This document shows, one piece after another, positions 9,630-17,684 of a DNA stretch of 64,000 nucleotides (the stretch's first letter is position 1; the number at the start of each line of letters is the position of its first letter). Made by a program: the position numbers and the translations under genes. This stretch comes from Natranaerovirga hydrolytica (lineage in GTDB: Bacteria; Bacillota; Clostridia; Lachnospirales; DSM-24629): assembly GCF_004339095.1 (NCBI RefSeq), contig NZ_SMGQ01000011.1, forward strand, positions 1-64,000. The letters run 5' to 3'. The notes beneath the pieces were generated by a model that saw nothing but the letters and a program-made list of their open reading frames with translations, was not told the origin of the DNA and searched no databases.

Positions 9630-9959
9630 TTATTCCGTATCTTCATTGATTGCTTCTGCATCAATGGCATCATCTTCAGCAACAATAGTCATAAATACTT
9701 CAGAAACTTTTTTATACTCATCTTCAGTTTCAATATTGTCCAACTGAATTTCATTTTCTTCTACTTCGCTATAACGGTATAAGAAGACCTCATCTTCTTC
9801 AGTAGGTAATAAAGCAATATACTCTTTTTGTTCTACTTCAAATATTCCTATAACAAAACATTCAAGTTCTTTTCCGTCATCCAGTGTTAAACTTATTGTT
9901 TGAAAATCATCGTGATCGTGATTGCAATTTTCGTCGTGAACGTGATCATCATTAAACAT
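9630..9959 (-). CDS. DUF1292 domain protein
   Basis: A 109-residue acidic cytoplasmic protein of the DUF1292 family, widespread in Firmicutes and without a known function. The family core is recognisable at about residues 22-75: SLTLDDGKELECFVIGIF, then the YIALLP strand and the FLYRYSEVEENE segment. The N-terminus is a His/Asp-rich stretch (HVHDENCNHDHDD) that could bind a metal; this is an inference. The start codon is ATG 9959 with AGGAG upstream. It is a single gene ending at a shared terminator. Confidence 0.85.
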   Translation of the reverse strand: MFNDDHVHDENCNHDHDDFQTISLTLDDGKELECFVIGIFEVEQKEYIALLPTEEDEVFLYRYSEVEENEIQLDNIETEDEYKKVSEVFMTIVAEDDAIDAEAINEDTE

Positions 9960-10090
9960 ATCAAAAACTCCTTTTTAAATAAATTATGATTCAACTGTAA
10001 CAGAATGAACCAAAAAATGCAAGATGATTTTGTATAATTAAAAACCCTTTAATAGATAATAACATTAGAATAATAAAAGGAGGAAATGAA

Positions 10091-10252
10091 ATGTCAACGA
10101 AAGAAACAAAGAATAATAGAGATGGTTATGTAACACTTAATAATGGTGAGAAAATGAAAGTAGAGGAAGCTGTTAATCGGGTTCAAGAAGAGTACCCTAA
10201 TAAGAAGGATACAGAAGGCGATAACTATCAAAGAAGATTTTTGAGAGAATAA
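10091..10252 (+). CDS. Small hypothetical protein
   Basis: A 53-residue open frame, ATG 10091 to TAA 10252, with an excellent ribosome binding site AAAGGAGGA six bases upstream and TATAAT at 10033-10038. The sequence is hydrophilic and highly charged (MSTKETKNNRDGYV at the start, QRRFLRE at the end), with no cysteines or membrane segment. No family is recognised. It stands 61 bases before the copper chaperone gene and may share its transcript. Confidence 0.65.
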   Translation: MSTKETKNNRDGYVTLNNGEKMKVEEAVNRVQEEYPNKKDTEGDNYQRRFLRE

Positions 10253-10313
10253 AAGAAAATACATTTGATTTTTTGAATATAGTAATATACAATTAAATAA
10301 AGGAGGTTTTTAA

Positions 10314-10526
10314 ATGACTAAAAAAGTAATGATTGAAGGTATGAGTTGTGAACATTGTGTAAAGCATACAAAAACGGCCTTAGAGAACATTAAAGGTGTC
10401 ATAGATGTAGATGTCAGTTTAGAAGGCAGCTATGCTACAGTAGAAGGGGATTATATTGAAGATGATGTTATAAAAGAAGCAATTGAAGAAGCTGGATATG
10501 ATGTGTCCCATATATCTCATGTTTAA
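10314..10526 (+). CDS. copZ: Heavy-metal-associated domain protein, CopZ-like copper chaperone
   Basis: A 70-residue single HMA domain with the metal site GMSCEHC (Cys12, Cys15) in the first loop and a ferredoxin-like beta-alpha-beta-beta-alpha-beta pattern. CopZ proteins carry Cu(I) in the cytoplasm to a CopA exporter or a repressor. No copper ATPase or CsoR gene is in this window, so the partner is elsewhere. The ATG follows AAAGGAGG. The stop codon lies in the left arm of a long hairpin. Confidence 0.88.
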   Translation: MTKKVMIEGMSCEHCVKHTKTALENIKGVIDVDVSLEGSYATVEGDYIEDDVIKEAIEEAGYDVSHISHV

Positions 10527-10573
10527 ATTTAAAATCTAGATCAATGTCTTTTGGTCTAGATTTTAAATTTAAA
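10522..10573 (+). terminator. Long AT-rich terminator hairpin after copZ
   Basis: Arms 10522-10540 and 10555-10573 are perfect 19-base reverse complements around a 14-base loop. The left arm includes the copZ stop codon. The stem has few G-C pairs and A residues rather than a clean T-run follow, so termination efficiency is uncertain. Confidence 0.6.
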
Positions 10574-10593
10574 AAATATTTTTATTTACATGA

Positions 10594-10672
10594 TTGACTT
10601 TTAGATGTAATTTTGATATTATTCAACTTGCGTTTAGTTATTATAAACATTAAGTTTAATATATTAAACTTA
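10594..10672 (+). promoter_or_regulatory. Promoter and palindrome of the polyamine operon
   Basis: TTGACT (10594-10599) and TATTAT (10617-10622), 17 bases apart, form a plausible vegetative promoter. Downstream lies a perfect 22-base palindrome (10651-10672; half-site TAAGTTTAATA), about 46 bases before the speD start. It may be an operator or an RNA hairpin in the leader. A regulator was not identified. Confidence 0.55.
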
Positions 10673-10717
10673 GAAAACAATCGTAAACAATAAGATAAAA
10701 TAAAGGAGCTGATAAAT

Positions 10718-11539
10718 TTGAATAAAAAACCTTCAAAAATAGAGTTACACGGGTTTAATAATTTGACAAAAACTTTAAGTTTTAATATTTATGATATTTG
10801 CTATACTTCTTCAGACAAGGATAGAAAACATTATATAGAATATATTGATGAACAGTATAACTCTGAACGATTAACAGAGATTTTAAAAAATGTAACCAAT
10901 ATGATAGGCGCAAGTGTACTCAATGTTTCAAAACAAGATTATTATCCTCAAGGCGCAAGTGTAACCATATTAATTAGTGAAGAAGAGGTTCCTTTATATT
11001 ATATTGACCCGTCTTGTAACAGAGGATTATTAACACCAATCCCTCAACATATAGCAGGCCATTTAGATAAGAGTCATTTAACAGTGCATACTTATCCTGA
11101 GAGTCATCCAGTACATGGTATTAATACATTTAGGGTAGATATAGATGTATCCACTTGTGGAACCATCTCACCTTTAAATGCATTAAATTATTTGATTGAA
11201 AGTTTTGAATCAGATATATTGGCTTTAGATTATAGAGTAAGAGGCTTTACTAGAGATAAGGATGGAACGAAACACTATATTGATCATAATATAGGATCCA
11301 TTCAAGATTATATAGATGAAACCATACAAAAAAAATATAATTTTGTAGATACCAATATGTATCAACAAAATATATTCCATACCAAAATGATGATGAATGA
11401 ATTTAAATTAAATGATTATTTATTTCACTTAAGTGAAGAAGATTTGTCACAAGATGAAGCATTAGAAATTCGAAAATTAGTTTATAATGAAATGCTAGAG
11501 ATTTTTTATGGTACAAATATTGAGTACAAATATGAATAA
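10718..11539 (+). CDS. speD: S-adenosylmethionine decarboxylase proenzyme
   Basis: A 273-residue proenzyme of the longer, Escherichia coli-type SpeD class. It decarboxylates S-adenosylmethionine to give the aminopropyl donor for spermidine. The self-cleavage site is Lys118-Ser119 in [13 protein letters not shown], where the serine becomes the pyruvoyl group. The following HTYPESHP segment is conserved. The start is TTG 10718 with AAAGGAG upstream. It is the first gene of a four-gene operon that holds every step from arginine to spermidine. Confidence 0.94.
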   Translation: MNKKPSKIELHGFNNLTKTLSFNIYDICYTSSDKDRKHYIEYIDEQYNSERLTEILKNVTNMIGASVLNVSKQDYYPQGASVTILISEEEVPLYYIDPSCNRGLLTPIPQHIAGHLDKSHLTVHTYPESHPVHGINTFRVDIDVSTCGTISPLNALNYLIESFESDILALDYRVRGFTRDKDGTKHYIDHNIGSIQDYIDETIQKKYNFVDTNMYQQNIFHTKMMMNEFKLNDYLFHLSEEDLSQDEALEIRKLVYNEMLEIFYGTNIEYKYE

Positions 11540-11586
11540 TTTATGATATATAGTGATATTGTCAAGAGCTTTTGGAAGGTGATAGT

Positions 11587-13038
11587 GTGTATTTAAATCA
11601 AAATGAAACACCCATTGCAACAGGATTGAAAAAATATGTGGATCGAAAAGTCGTTTATTATGATGTGCCAGGACATAAAAAAAATGTTGAGTTAAATTAT
11701 CTAAAAGATTATTTTGGTCAAGAAGTCATCCAATTAGATACCAATTCTTCAAAAGAAGTGGATTCATTAAGCCATCCAACAACGATTATTAAAAAATCTT
11801 GTGAATTAATGGCAAATGCTTATGGCGCAGACGAAGCATTGCTTTTAGTTAATGGTACAACCATTGGTGTACAAGCGATGATGATGAGTGTATGTGGGCC
11901 AAAGGATAAAATTATTTTGCCAAGAAACATTCATAAAAGTGCAGTCAATGCATTGATTTTATGCGGTGCTACGCCTATTTATATTCAGCCAGAAATTCAC
12001 AATGATTATGGTGTTGTAACAGGTATTTCTTATCATTCTGTTGAAAAAGCAATTGTAGAAAATCCTGATGCAAAAGCTATTTTTTTACTCAACCCTACTT
12101 ATTATGGGTTTACAACAAATCTAAAAGAGATTGTGAATTTGGCACATAGGCATGGCATTGCTGTTTTAGTAGATGAAGCACATGGCGCGCATTTTCCTTT
12201 TCACGAAGAATTGCCCATACATGCTATGGCAGCAGGAGCAGATTTATCAGTAGCCAGCTTACATAAAACAGGTGGTTCCTTGACTCAAAGTTCTATCCTA
12301 CTGATTAGAGAAGGCATTGTCAATACAAAAACAGTTCAGACCACATTAAACTTACTTCAAACCACATCGGCATCGTACTTATTATTAAGCAGCTTAGATT
12401 TGGCTAGAAAAAATTTGATTCTTCATGGCAAGACAATAATAGACAATGTTTTAGAAATAGGAAGAGAAGCAAGAGAGACATTAAATCAAACAAAAAATTT
12501 ATTTGTATATTCTAGTGACTTTATCAATGGAGATACCATATACGACTATGATGAAACAAAATTTTGTGTGAATGTTTCAGAGACAGGATACACAGGATAT
12601 GAAGTATATGATATGTTGTTAGAACAATACAATATTCAAATAGAAATTGCAGATTCAAACAATATTATGGCAGTATTAAGCGTAGGGGATACAAAAGAAA
12701 GTATGGACCGGTTAGTAGCGGCTTTATTGGAAATCTCTAATCATCCAAAAGAAAAGATTCTAAGTAATTTTAAAACCATTGATTTGAATCCCCATGTGGT
12801 TGTTACACCAAGAGATGCGTTTTTTGCTCATAAAAAATCTGTTAAAATAGAAGATGCTTTAGGCGAAATTAGTGGTGAATCCATTATGGTTTATCCACCA
12901 GGTATCCCAATCATTAGCCCAGGAGAAAAAATCACAAAAGAAATGCTTCAATACATTCAATTTGTTAAAGAACAAAATTGTGTGATAACGGATTTAGAAG
13001 ATCCATCAATAGAGTACATTAATATACTAAGTTTATAA
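11587..13038 (+). CDS. speA: Arginine (Orn/Lys/Arg family) decarboxylase, PLP-dependent
   Basis: A 483-residue fold-type I PLP decarboxylase of the short Bacillus subtilis SpeA group. The PLP lysine is Lys227 in SLHKTGGS, preceded by the DEAHGAHF motif. Agmatinase in the same operon argues that arginine is the substrate, giving agmatine; lysine or ornithine cannot be excluded from sequence alone. GTG 11587 is chosen as start because AAGGTGA lies four bases before it; an in-frame TTG at 11572 has no ribosome binding site. It is the second gene of the polyamine operon. Confidence 0.88.
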   Translation: MYLNQNETPIATGLKKYVDRKVVYYDVPGHKKNVELNYLKDYFGQEVIQLDTNSSKEVDSLSHPTTIIKKSCELMANAYGADEALLLVNGTTIGVQAMMMSVCGPKDKIILPRNIHKSAVNALILCGATPIYIQPEIHNDYGVVTGISYHSVEKAIVENPDAKAIFLLNPTYYGFTTNLKEIVNLAHRHGIAVLVDEAHGAHFPFHEELPIHAMAAGADLSVASLHKTGGSLTQSSILLIREGIVNTKTVQTTLNLLQTTSASYLLLSSLDLARKNLILHGKTIIDNVLEIGREARETLNQTKNLFVYSSDFINGDTIYDYDETKFCVNVSETGYTGYEVYDMLLEQYNIQIEIADSNNIMAVLSVGDTKESMDRLVAALLEISNHPKEKILSNFKTIDLNPHVVVTPRDAFFAHKKSVKIEDALGEISGESIMVYPPGIPIISPGEKITKEMLQYIQFVKEQNCVITDLEDPSIEYINILSL

Positions 13039-13050
13039 GGAGAGGTGCAT

Positions 13051-13905
13051 ATGTTAGATTTATGGTATTCAGAATTTCATACAGATCAAGTTAAATTTTC
13101 AATTAAAGTGGACAAGCACTTGTATACAGAAGAAACACCGTTTCAAAAGTTAGATTTTTTTAGTTCAAAAGAGTTTGGTACATTTTTTACATTAGATGGG
13201 TTAATGATGGTTAATGAAAAAGATGAATTTATCTATCATGATATGATTACACATGTTGCCTTAGCAAGTAATCCATCTATTAAGAGTGTATTGGTTATTG
13301 GTGGTGGGGATGGTGGAACCGTAAGAGAGTTAACCAGATATCCTCACATTGAAAAAATAGATATGGTAGAGATTGACGAAGCGGTTGTAAGGGCTTGTCA
13401 GAAATATTTGCCACTTACGGCATCAAAGTTAGAAGATTCTAGAGTGAACTTGTATTTTGAAGACGGGGTTGCTTTTGTAAAAGATAAAAAAGAGGCATAT
13501 GACTTAATCCTTGTAGATTCTACAGATCCAATTGGTCCTGGTGAAGGCTTGTTTACAAAGGCTTTTTACCAAGATTGTTTTGATGCTTTAACAAAAGACG
13601 GTATTTTAGTTAATCAGCATGAAAGCCCTTATTATGATAGAGATTCAAAAGCAATGAAAAAAGCACATAACAAATTAAAAGAATTATTTCCTGTTTGTAA
13701 AGTGTATGAATTTCATATGCCAACTTATCCATCAGGACACTGGTTATTTGGCTTTGCATCAAAGCGTATTGATCCTATAAAAGACATTCAAAAAGATGAA
13801 TGGGAAAAAATTGGTTTAAAAACAAAATATTACAATACAGATTTACACATTGCCTCTTTTTCATTACCAACTTATGTTAAGGAGATGTTGGAAGAAAATG
13901 AATAA
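13051..13905 (+). CDS. speE: Spermidine synthase
   Basis: A 284-residue aminopropyltransferase that transfers the aminopropyl group of decarboxylated S-adenosylmethionine to putrescine. The Rossmann-like core shows VIGGGDGGTVREL (cofactor loop), EIDE, EDGVAF and LVDSTDPIGPGEGLF, which contains the catalytic Asp. The N-terminal beta hairpin and the YHDM region match the family, and length is normal. ATG 13051 follows AAGGAGAGG; the in-frame GTG six bases upstream is inside the binding site. Its last eight bases overlap the agmatinase gene. Confidence 0.95.
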   Translation: MLDLWYSEFHTDQVKFSIKVDKHLYTEETPFQKLDFFSSKEFGTFFTLDGLMMVNEKDEFIYHDMITHVALASNPSIKSVLVIGGGDGGTVRELTRYPHIEKIDMVEIDEAVVRACQKYLPLTASKLEDSRVNLYFEDGVAFVKDKKEAYDLILVDSTDPIGPGEGLFTKAFYQDCFDALTKDGILVNQHESPYYDRDSKAMKKAHNKLKELFPVCKVYEFHMPTYPSGHWLFGFASKRIDPIKDIQKDEWEKIGLKTKYYNTDLHIASFSLPTYVKEMLEENE

Positions 13906-14758
13906 AAATGTTTTAACTTTTATTGGTTGTGATTCAGATTATGATCAATCGGATATGGTACTATTTGGCGCACCTTTTGACGGGACAACATCTTTTAGAC
14001 CGGGAACACGATTTGCTTCTGATGCCATTAGAAAAGATTCTGATGCATTAGAAACCTATAGTCCTTATATTGATAGAGATTTAGCAGATTATTATGTAAT
14101 AGATGTTGGCGATATTGACTTAACATTAGGCAATACTCAAAAAGTTTTAGATGAGATATATACCTTTACAAAAAAAATATTAAATGACAAAAAGATTCCT
14201 TTTATGGTTGGAGGCGAGCATTTAGTCACCCTTCCAGCTGTAAAAGCAGTATATGAAAAATACAATGATCTGATGTTGATTCATTTAGATGCCCATACAG
14301 ATTTAAGAGATGAACTTTATGGTGAGAGACTATCCCATGCAACGGTTATTAAAAGAGTGTGGGAATATCTAGGTGATGACAAGATTTATCAATATGGTAT
14401 ACGATCAGGTGAAAAGCATGAATTTGAATGGGCTAAAGAACATACCCAATTGGTTAAATTTACTTGTCGACCTTTATTAGATGACTTAAAGAAATTTAAA
14501 GATACCCCTATTTATTTAACCATCGACTTAGATGTTTTGGATCCTTCTGTTTTTCCAGGGACAGGAACACCAGAACCTGGAGGGATTTTTTTCAGTGAGA
14601 TATTAGACATCATTCAAGGCGTTACACAATTAAATATTGTTGCATTAGATGTGGTTGAGCTTTCTCCACACTATGATATGAGTGGTGTTTCAACTGCTGT
14701 TGCATGTAAGATTATTAGAGAATTAATGGTTGGTTTATTAAGTAAAGAAAATTTATGA
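13898..14758 (+). CDS. speB: Agmatinase
   Basis: A 286-residue ureohydrolase that converts agmatine to putrescine and urea using two Mn ions. Metal-binding motifs are visible in order: GGEH, DAHTDLRD, then TIDLDVLDPS. The GTGTPEPGG loop distinguishes it as an agmatinase-type member. It starts at ATG 13898 inside the end of speE, giving translational coupling; an upstream in-frame start would add 16 residues from the speE region. It closes the arginine-agmatine-putrescine-spermidine route of this operon. Confidence 0.92.
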   Translation: MNKNVLTFIGCDSDYDQSDMVLFGAPFDGTTSFRPGTRFASDAIRKDSDALETYSPYIDRDLADYYVIDVGDIDLTLGNTQKVLDEIYTFTKKILNDKKIPFMVGGEHLVTLPAVKAVYEKYNDLMLIHLDAHTDLRDELYGERLSHATVIKRVWEYLGDDKIYQYGIRSGEKHEFEWAKEHTQLVKFTCRPLLDDLKKFKDTPIYLTIDLDVLDPSVFPGTGTPEPGGIFFSEILDIIQGVTQLNIVALDVVELSPHYDMSGVSTAVACKIIRELMVGLLSKENL

Positions 14759-14842
14759 TTAAAAAATTAAAAAAAACATTGACTTTATTGGTAAAATGAA
14801 TAAAATATAATTATAAAAATCTTTATGAGAGGAGCAACACAG

Positions 14843-15049
14843 GTGACGGCTATAAAGGAAAATCAGCCAGATAAATTCGAAAAAATTAAACGATTCGAAA
14901 AAGAAAAGAAAGCATTAAGAAAAAAAATAGAGGGTATTGATAAAAACAATTCTAAATTAAACAATAAAAGCATCCAAAAACCCAAACGTCAAAATAAAGA
15001 CTGGACAAGATTTTATGAAGATGGCTTAATGGATGAATACGATATGTAG
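14843..15049 (+). CDS. Small basic hypothetical protein
   Basis: A 68-residue protein, very rich in Lys (FEKEKKALRKKIEG; KPKRQNKDW) and ending in an acidic tail (DGLMDEYDM). GTG 14843 is chosen because AGAGGA lies eight bases before it; ATG 14825 has no binding site. A weak promoter TTGACT (14779-14784) with TAAAAT 16 bases on precedes it, and a terminator follows, so it may be transcribed alone. No family is recognised; a nucleic-acid or ribosome partner is only a guess from the charge. Confidence 0.6.
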   Translation: MTAIKENQPDKFEKIKRFEKEKKALRKKIEGIDKNNSKLNNKSIQKPKRQNKDWTRFYEDGLMDEYDM

Positions 15050-15073
15050 AAAACATTTATTATATAATAAATT

Positions 15074-15100
15074 AGGTACGTATACAATTACGTACCTTTT
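15074..15100. terminator. Intrinsic terminator between convergent small genes
   Basis: Arms 15074-15082 and 15089-15097 (AGGTACGTA and its complement) form a perfect nine-base stem with a six-base loop followed by T residues. It serves the small basic protein gene on the left. Confidence 0.75.
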
Positions 15101-15101
15101 A

Positions 15102-15266
15102 CTATTTCAATTCATTCTTAAAACTGCCACAGTCAGTTTCTTCAACAGAGCTAGCTTGATTATTATGTTGAACAACTTGAATATTGTCTAAGCTACAATA
15201 AGGTTGTTCTTTTGCATGATACTTACAGGTTGTTACTTCACATCCAATGCTTCTATTAATATTCAA
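15102..15266 (-). CDS. DUF1540 cysteine-rich protein
   Basis: A 54-residue protein with the DUF1540 pattern: C-x-V-x-x-C-x-Y, a second CSLDNIQV block and a final TDCGSF. Four cysteines suggest a small metal-binding protein; many clostridial members are linked to sporulation, but this is family knowledge only. The start is TTG 15266, four bases from an excellent GGAGGTGA. A longer in-frame ATG version would begin with a hydrophobic stretch lacking a binding site and is less likely. Confidence 0.78.
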   Translation of the reverse strand: MNINRSIGCEVTTCKYHAKEQPYCSLDNIQVVQHNNQASSVEETDCGSFKNELK

Positions 15267-15537
15267 AAAATCACCTCCAATAATAGTATGGGATAAAAAA
15301 AGAAATATAATGCAAAAAAATATTAACAATTTTACTTCCTAAATATGAGGATTTTTACTTGAATTTACCAATTATTTCATTGAAATCATTTGACTAATGG
15401 TAGAGAATACAATAAAATTTAGGTAGATACATAAATTATATATGTAGGTTGACCTATGGATATATGGTTTTATGATCGCTTTAATTTTATATATCATGTT
15501 AAAATCTTACTATAAATCTATTAAAGGTTGTGATCTT

Positions 15538-16476
15538 ATGAGCAATAATGTTGTATCGGAAATCGTAGCTAATATTGAAAAAGTAATTATAGGAAAGAAA
15601 AAAACCGTTGAACACATTGTCATTGCCTTAATTTGTAATGGGCATATACTGATTGAAGATGTACCTGGTGTTGGAAAAACAACCTTAGTATCAGCCTTAG
15701 CAAAGTCCATTTCTGCAGATTATAAGAGAATACAATTCACACCAGATGTCATGCCATCAGATATAACGGGATTTTCTATGTATCATCCTAAAAAACAAGA
15801 GTTTGAATACCAAGAAGGTGTGTTAAACACCAATATCTTATTGGCTGATGAAATTAATCGAACACCTCCAAAAACTCAGTCTAGTTTATTAGAAGCTATG
15901 GAAGAAAAACAAGTGACTGTAGATGGTCAAACCTATCCTTTGCCCAATCCATTTTTAGTTTTTGCAACACAAAATCCAATAGAATACTTAGGCACATATC
16001 CTTTGCCTGAAGCACAAGTGGACCGATTCATTATGAAAATATCCATTGGCTATCCAAATGAAGCACAAGAGGCGTTAATTCTTTCAACCTATGACAATAC
16101 ACACCCTTTAAAGAAACTTCAATCCGTAACCACCATTGAACAATTATTAACAGTTCAAGAAGAGGTTAGATCTGTATTTATCAACCAAGAATTAAAAGAA
16201 TATATTGTAGAATTAGTCTCTCAAACAAGAAAAGAAAAAGAAGTTATTTTAGGTGCCAGTCCAAGGGGATCTTTGAATTTAATGATAGCTGCAAAAGCTT
16301 GGGCTTATTATAAAGGTAGAGATTATGTCATACCAGATGATATTCTAGCATTATATGTACCAGTAATCGCTCATAGAATTTCCTTGAGACAAGAAGCAAC
16401 TCTAAAAGACCAAACACCTGAAAAAATATTGTCAAAAATTATTAACCAGACCAAGATTCCTACGGGGGTAAATTAA
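15538..16476 (+). CDS. MoxR-family AAA+ ATPase
   Basis: A 312-residue AAA-3 ATPase. Walker A is GVGKTT in VPGVGKTTL (about residue 46), Walker B is LLADEINR, and sensor-1 ATQNPIEYLGTYPLPEAQ and the GASPRGSL lid motif are clear. MoxR proteins act as chaperones for metal insertion or assembly of membrane or von Willebrand-factor proteins. ATG 15538 is preferred; an in-frame start 66 bases upstream would add residues unlike the family. It overlaps the next gene by one base, forming the common MoxR-DUF58-transglutaminase operon. Confidence 0.92.
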   Translation: MSNNVVSEIVANIEKVIIGKKKTVEHIVIALICNGHILIEDVPGVGKTTLVSALAKSISADYKRIQFTPDVMPSDITGFSMYHPKKQEFEYQEGVLNTNILLADEINRTPPKTQSSLLEAMEEKQVTVDGQTYPLPNPFLVFATQNPIEYLGTYPLPEAQVDRFIMKISIGYPNEAQEALILSTYDNTHPLKKLQSVTTIEQLLTVQEEVRSVFINQELKEYIVELVSQTRKEKEVILGASPRGSLNLMIAAKAWAYYKGRDYVIPDDILALYVPVIAHRISLRQEATLKDQTPEKILSKIINQTKIPTGVN

Positions 16477-17684
16477 TGAATAAAAATAGAATGGTTTATT
16501 TTTGCACCTTGATACTTCTTACAAGTCTAACTTTTTTTTATAGAAGTTTTCTAACAACTATTTTTTTATATATTTTTCTAAGTGTACCTGTTTTTTCATT
16601 GATTCACATTATGTTTACGTATTGGAATTTTAAAATCATTCATGAGATAAGTGAAAAAATTATAATTAAAGGAGACCCTGTCCATTATACATGTAGAGTC
16701 TCTAATCCCAATTTATTGTTTGTGTATGCTCCTATGAAAATAAAGTTTGCCTATGAGAATTTGTTAGTAAAAAAGAATGTAAGCAATGAGTTTTTTGTAT
16801 TATTACCAGGAGAAACCAAAGCAATTAACATCCCTATTCAATGTAAGTATAGAGGGTATTACGATGTGGGTATAAATGAAATAGAGATTATGGATTTTTT
16901 TGGATTGATAAAGGTAAAGTATAAAGGCATTGAAACCATAAAAATGTTGGTCTATCCTAATATTGAAAAAATAAATTTTTTTCCAATTAAGCCAGTGGTT
17001 TATGAGAATACCATTACCAACAAAAAGAATTTGCTAGAAGATCAAACCAATTTGTTCGAAGTTAAAGCATATGCCTTTGGTGATCCGATGAATCAAATTC
17101 ACTGGAAGCTATCTGCTAAAAAAAGAGAATGGATGACGAAACATTATAGCAGTTCATTACAAAAAGATACGTATCTTTTTTTGGATAATAAAAAGACTTC
17201 ATTAGATATAGAAAATAATATTATTAGGGAAGATTTGCTTATTGAATATTTAGTGTCCATTGCCTATTATTTAAATGCTATAAGAATACCCATGCAACTG
17301 TATTATGAAGACAAATATAAAAAATACAAAGAAAAAGCAAAATATCAAGATTGGGATTCTATTTATGAAGCATTAGCTCAAGTACAATTTTTAGAAGAAG
17401 GAAATATTGACAATGTGATAAAGCACTTTGATTACAATGCCAGATATTATAAAGACCATTATCAATCTAACATTATAGTGGCAACGCAAAATTTGAAACC
17501 GTCAACAATCCAATTATTAAACCATCTACGATTGCAAGGCTTTGAGATTATTATATTACTGACTTTAGCAGATAATCAAGAAGAAATATTTACTCATTTA
17601 AACAATCAAAAGTTTACAGTATACTTACTCAAAAAAGACGTACCATTACAAGCAATCATTGAAGGTGATTATTATGCTTCTTAA
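16476..17684 (+). CDS. DUF58 domain protein
   Basis: A 402-residue protein with two hydrophobic helices in residues 8-45 and a large soluble part. The DUF58 signature is FGDPMNQIHWKLSAKK at about residue 207. Members have a von Willebrand factor A-like fold and pair with MoxR ATPases; their exact job is unknown. The start overlaps the moxR stop (TAATG), and the end overlaps the transglutaminase start, so all three are co-translated. Confidence 0.88.
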   Translation: MNKNRMVYFCTLILLTSLTFFYRSFLTTIFLYIFLSVPVFSLIHIMFTYWNFKIIHEISEKIIIKGDPVHYTCRVSNPNLLFVYAPMKIKFAYENLLVKKNVSNEFFVLLPGETKAINIPIQCKYRGYYDVGINEIEIMDFFGLIKVKYKGIETIKMLVYPNIEKINFFPIKPVVYENTITNKKNLLEDQTNLFEVKAYAFGDPMNQIHWKLSAKKREWMTKHYSSSLQKDTYLFLDNKKTSLDIENNIIREDLLIEYLVSIAYYLNAIRIPMQLYYEDKYKKYKEKAKYQDWDSIYEALAQVQFLEEGNIDNVIKHFDYNARYYKDHYQSNIIVATQNLKPSTIQLLNHLRLQGFEIIILLTLADNQEEIFTHLNNQKFTVYLLKKDVPLQAIIEGDYYAS

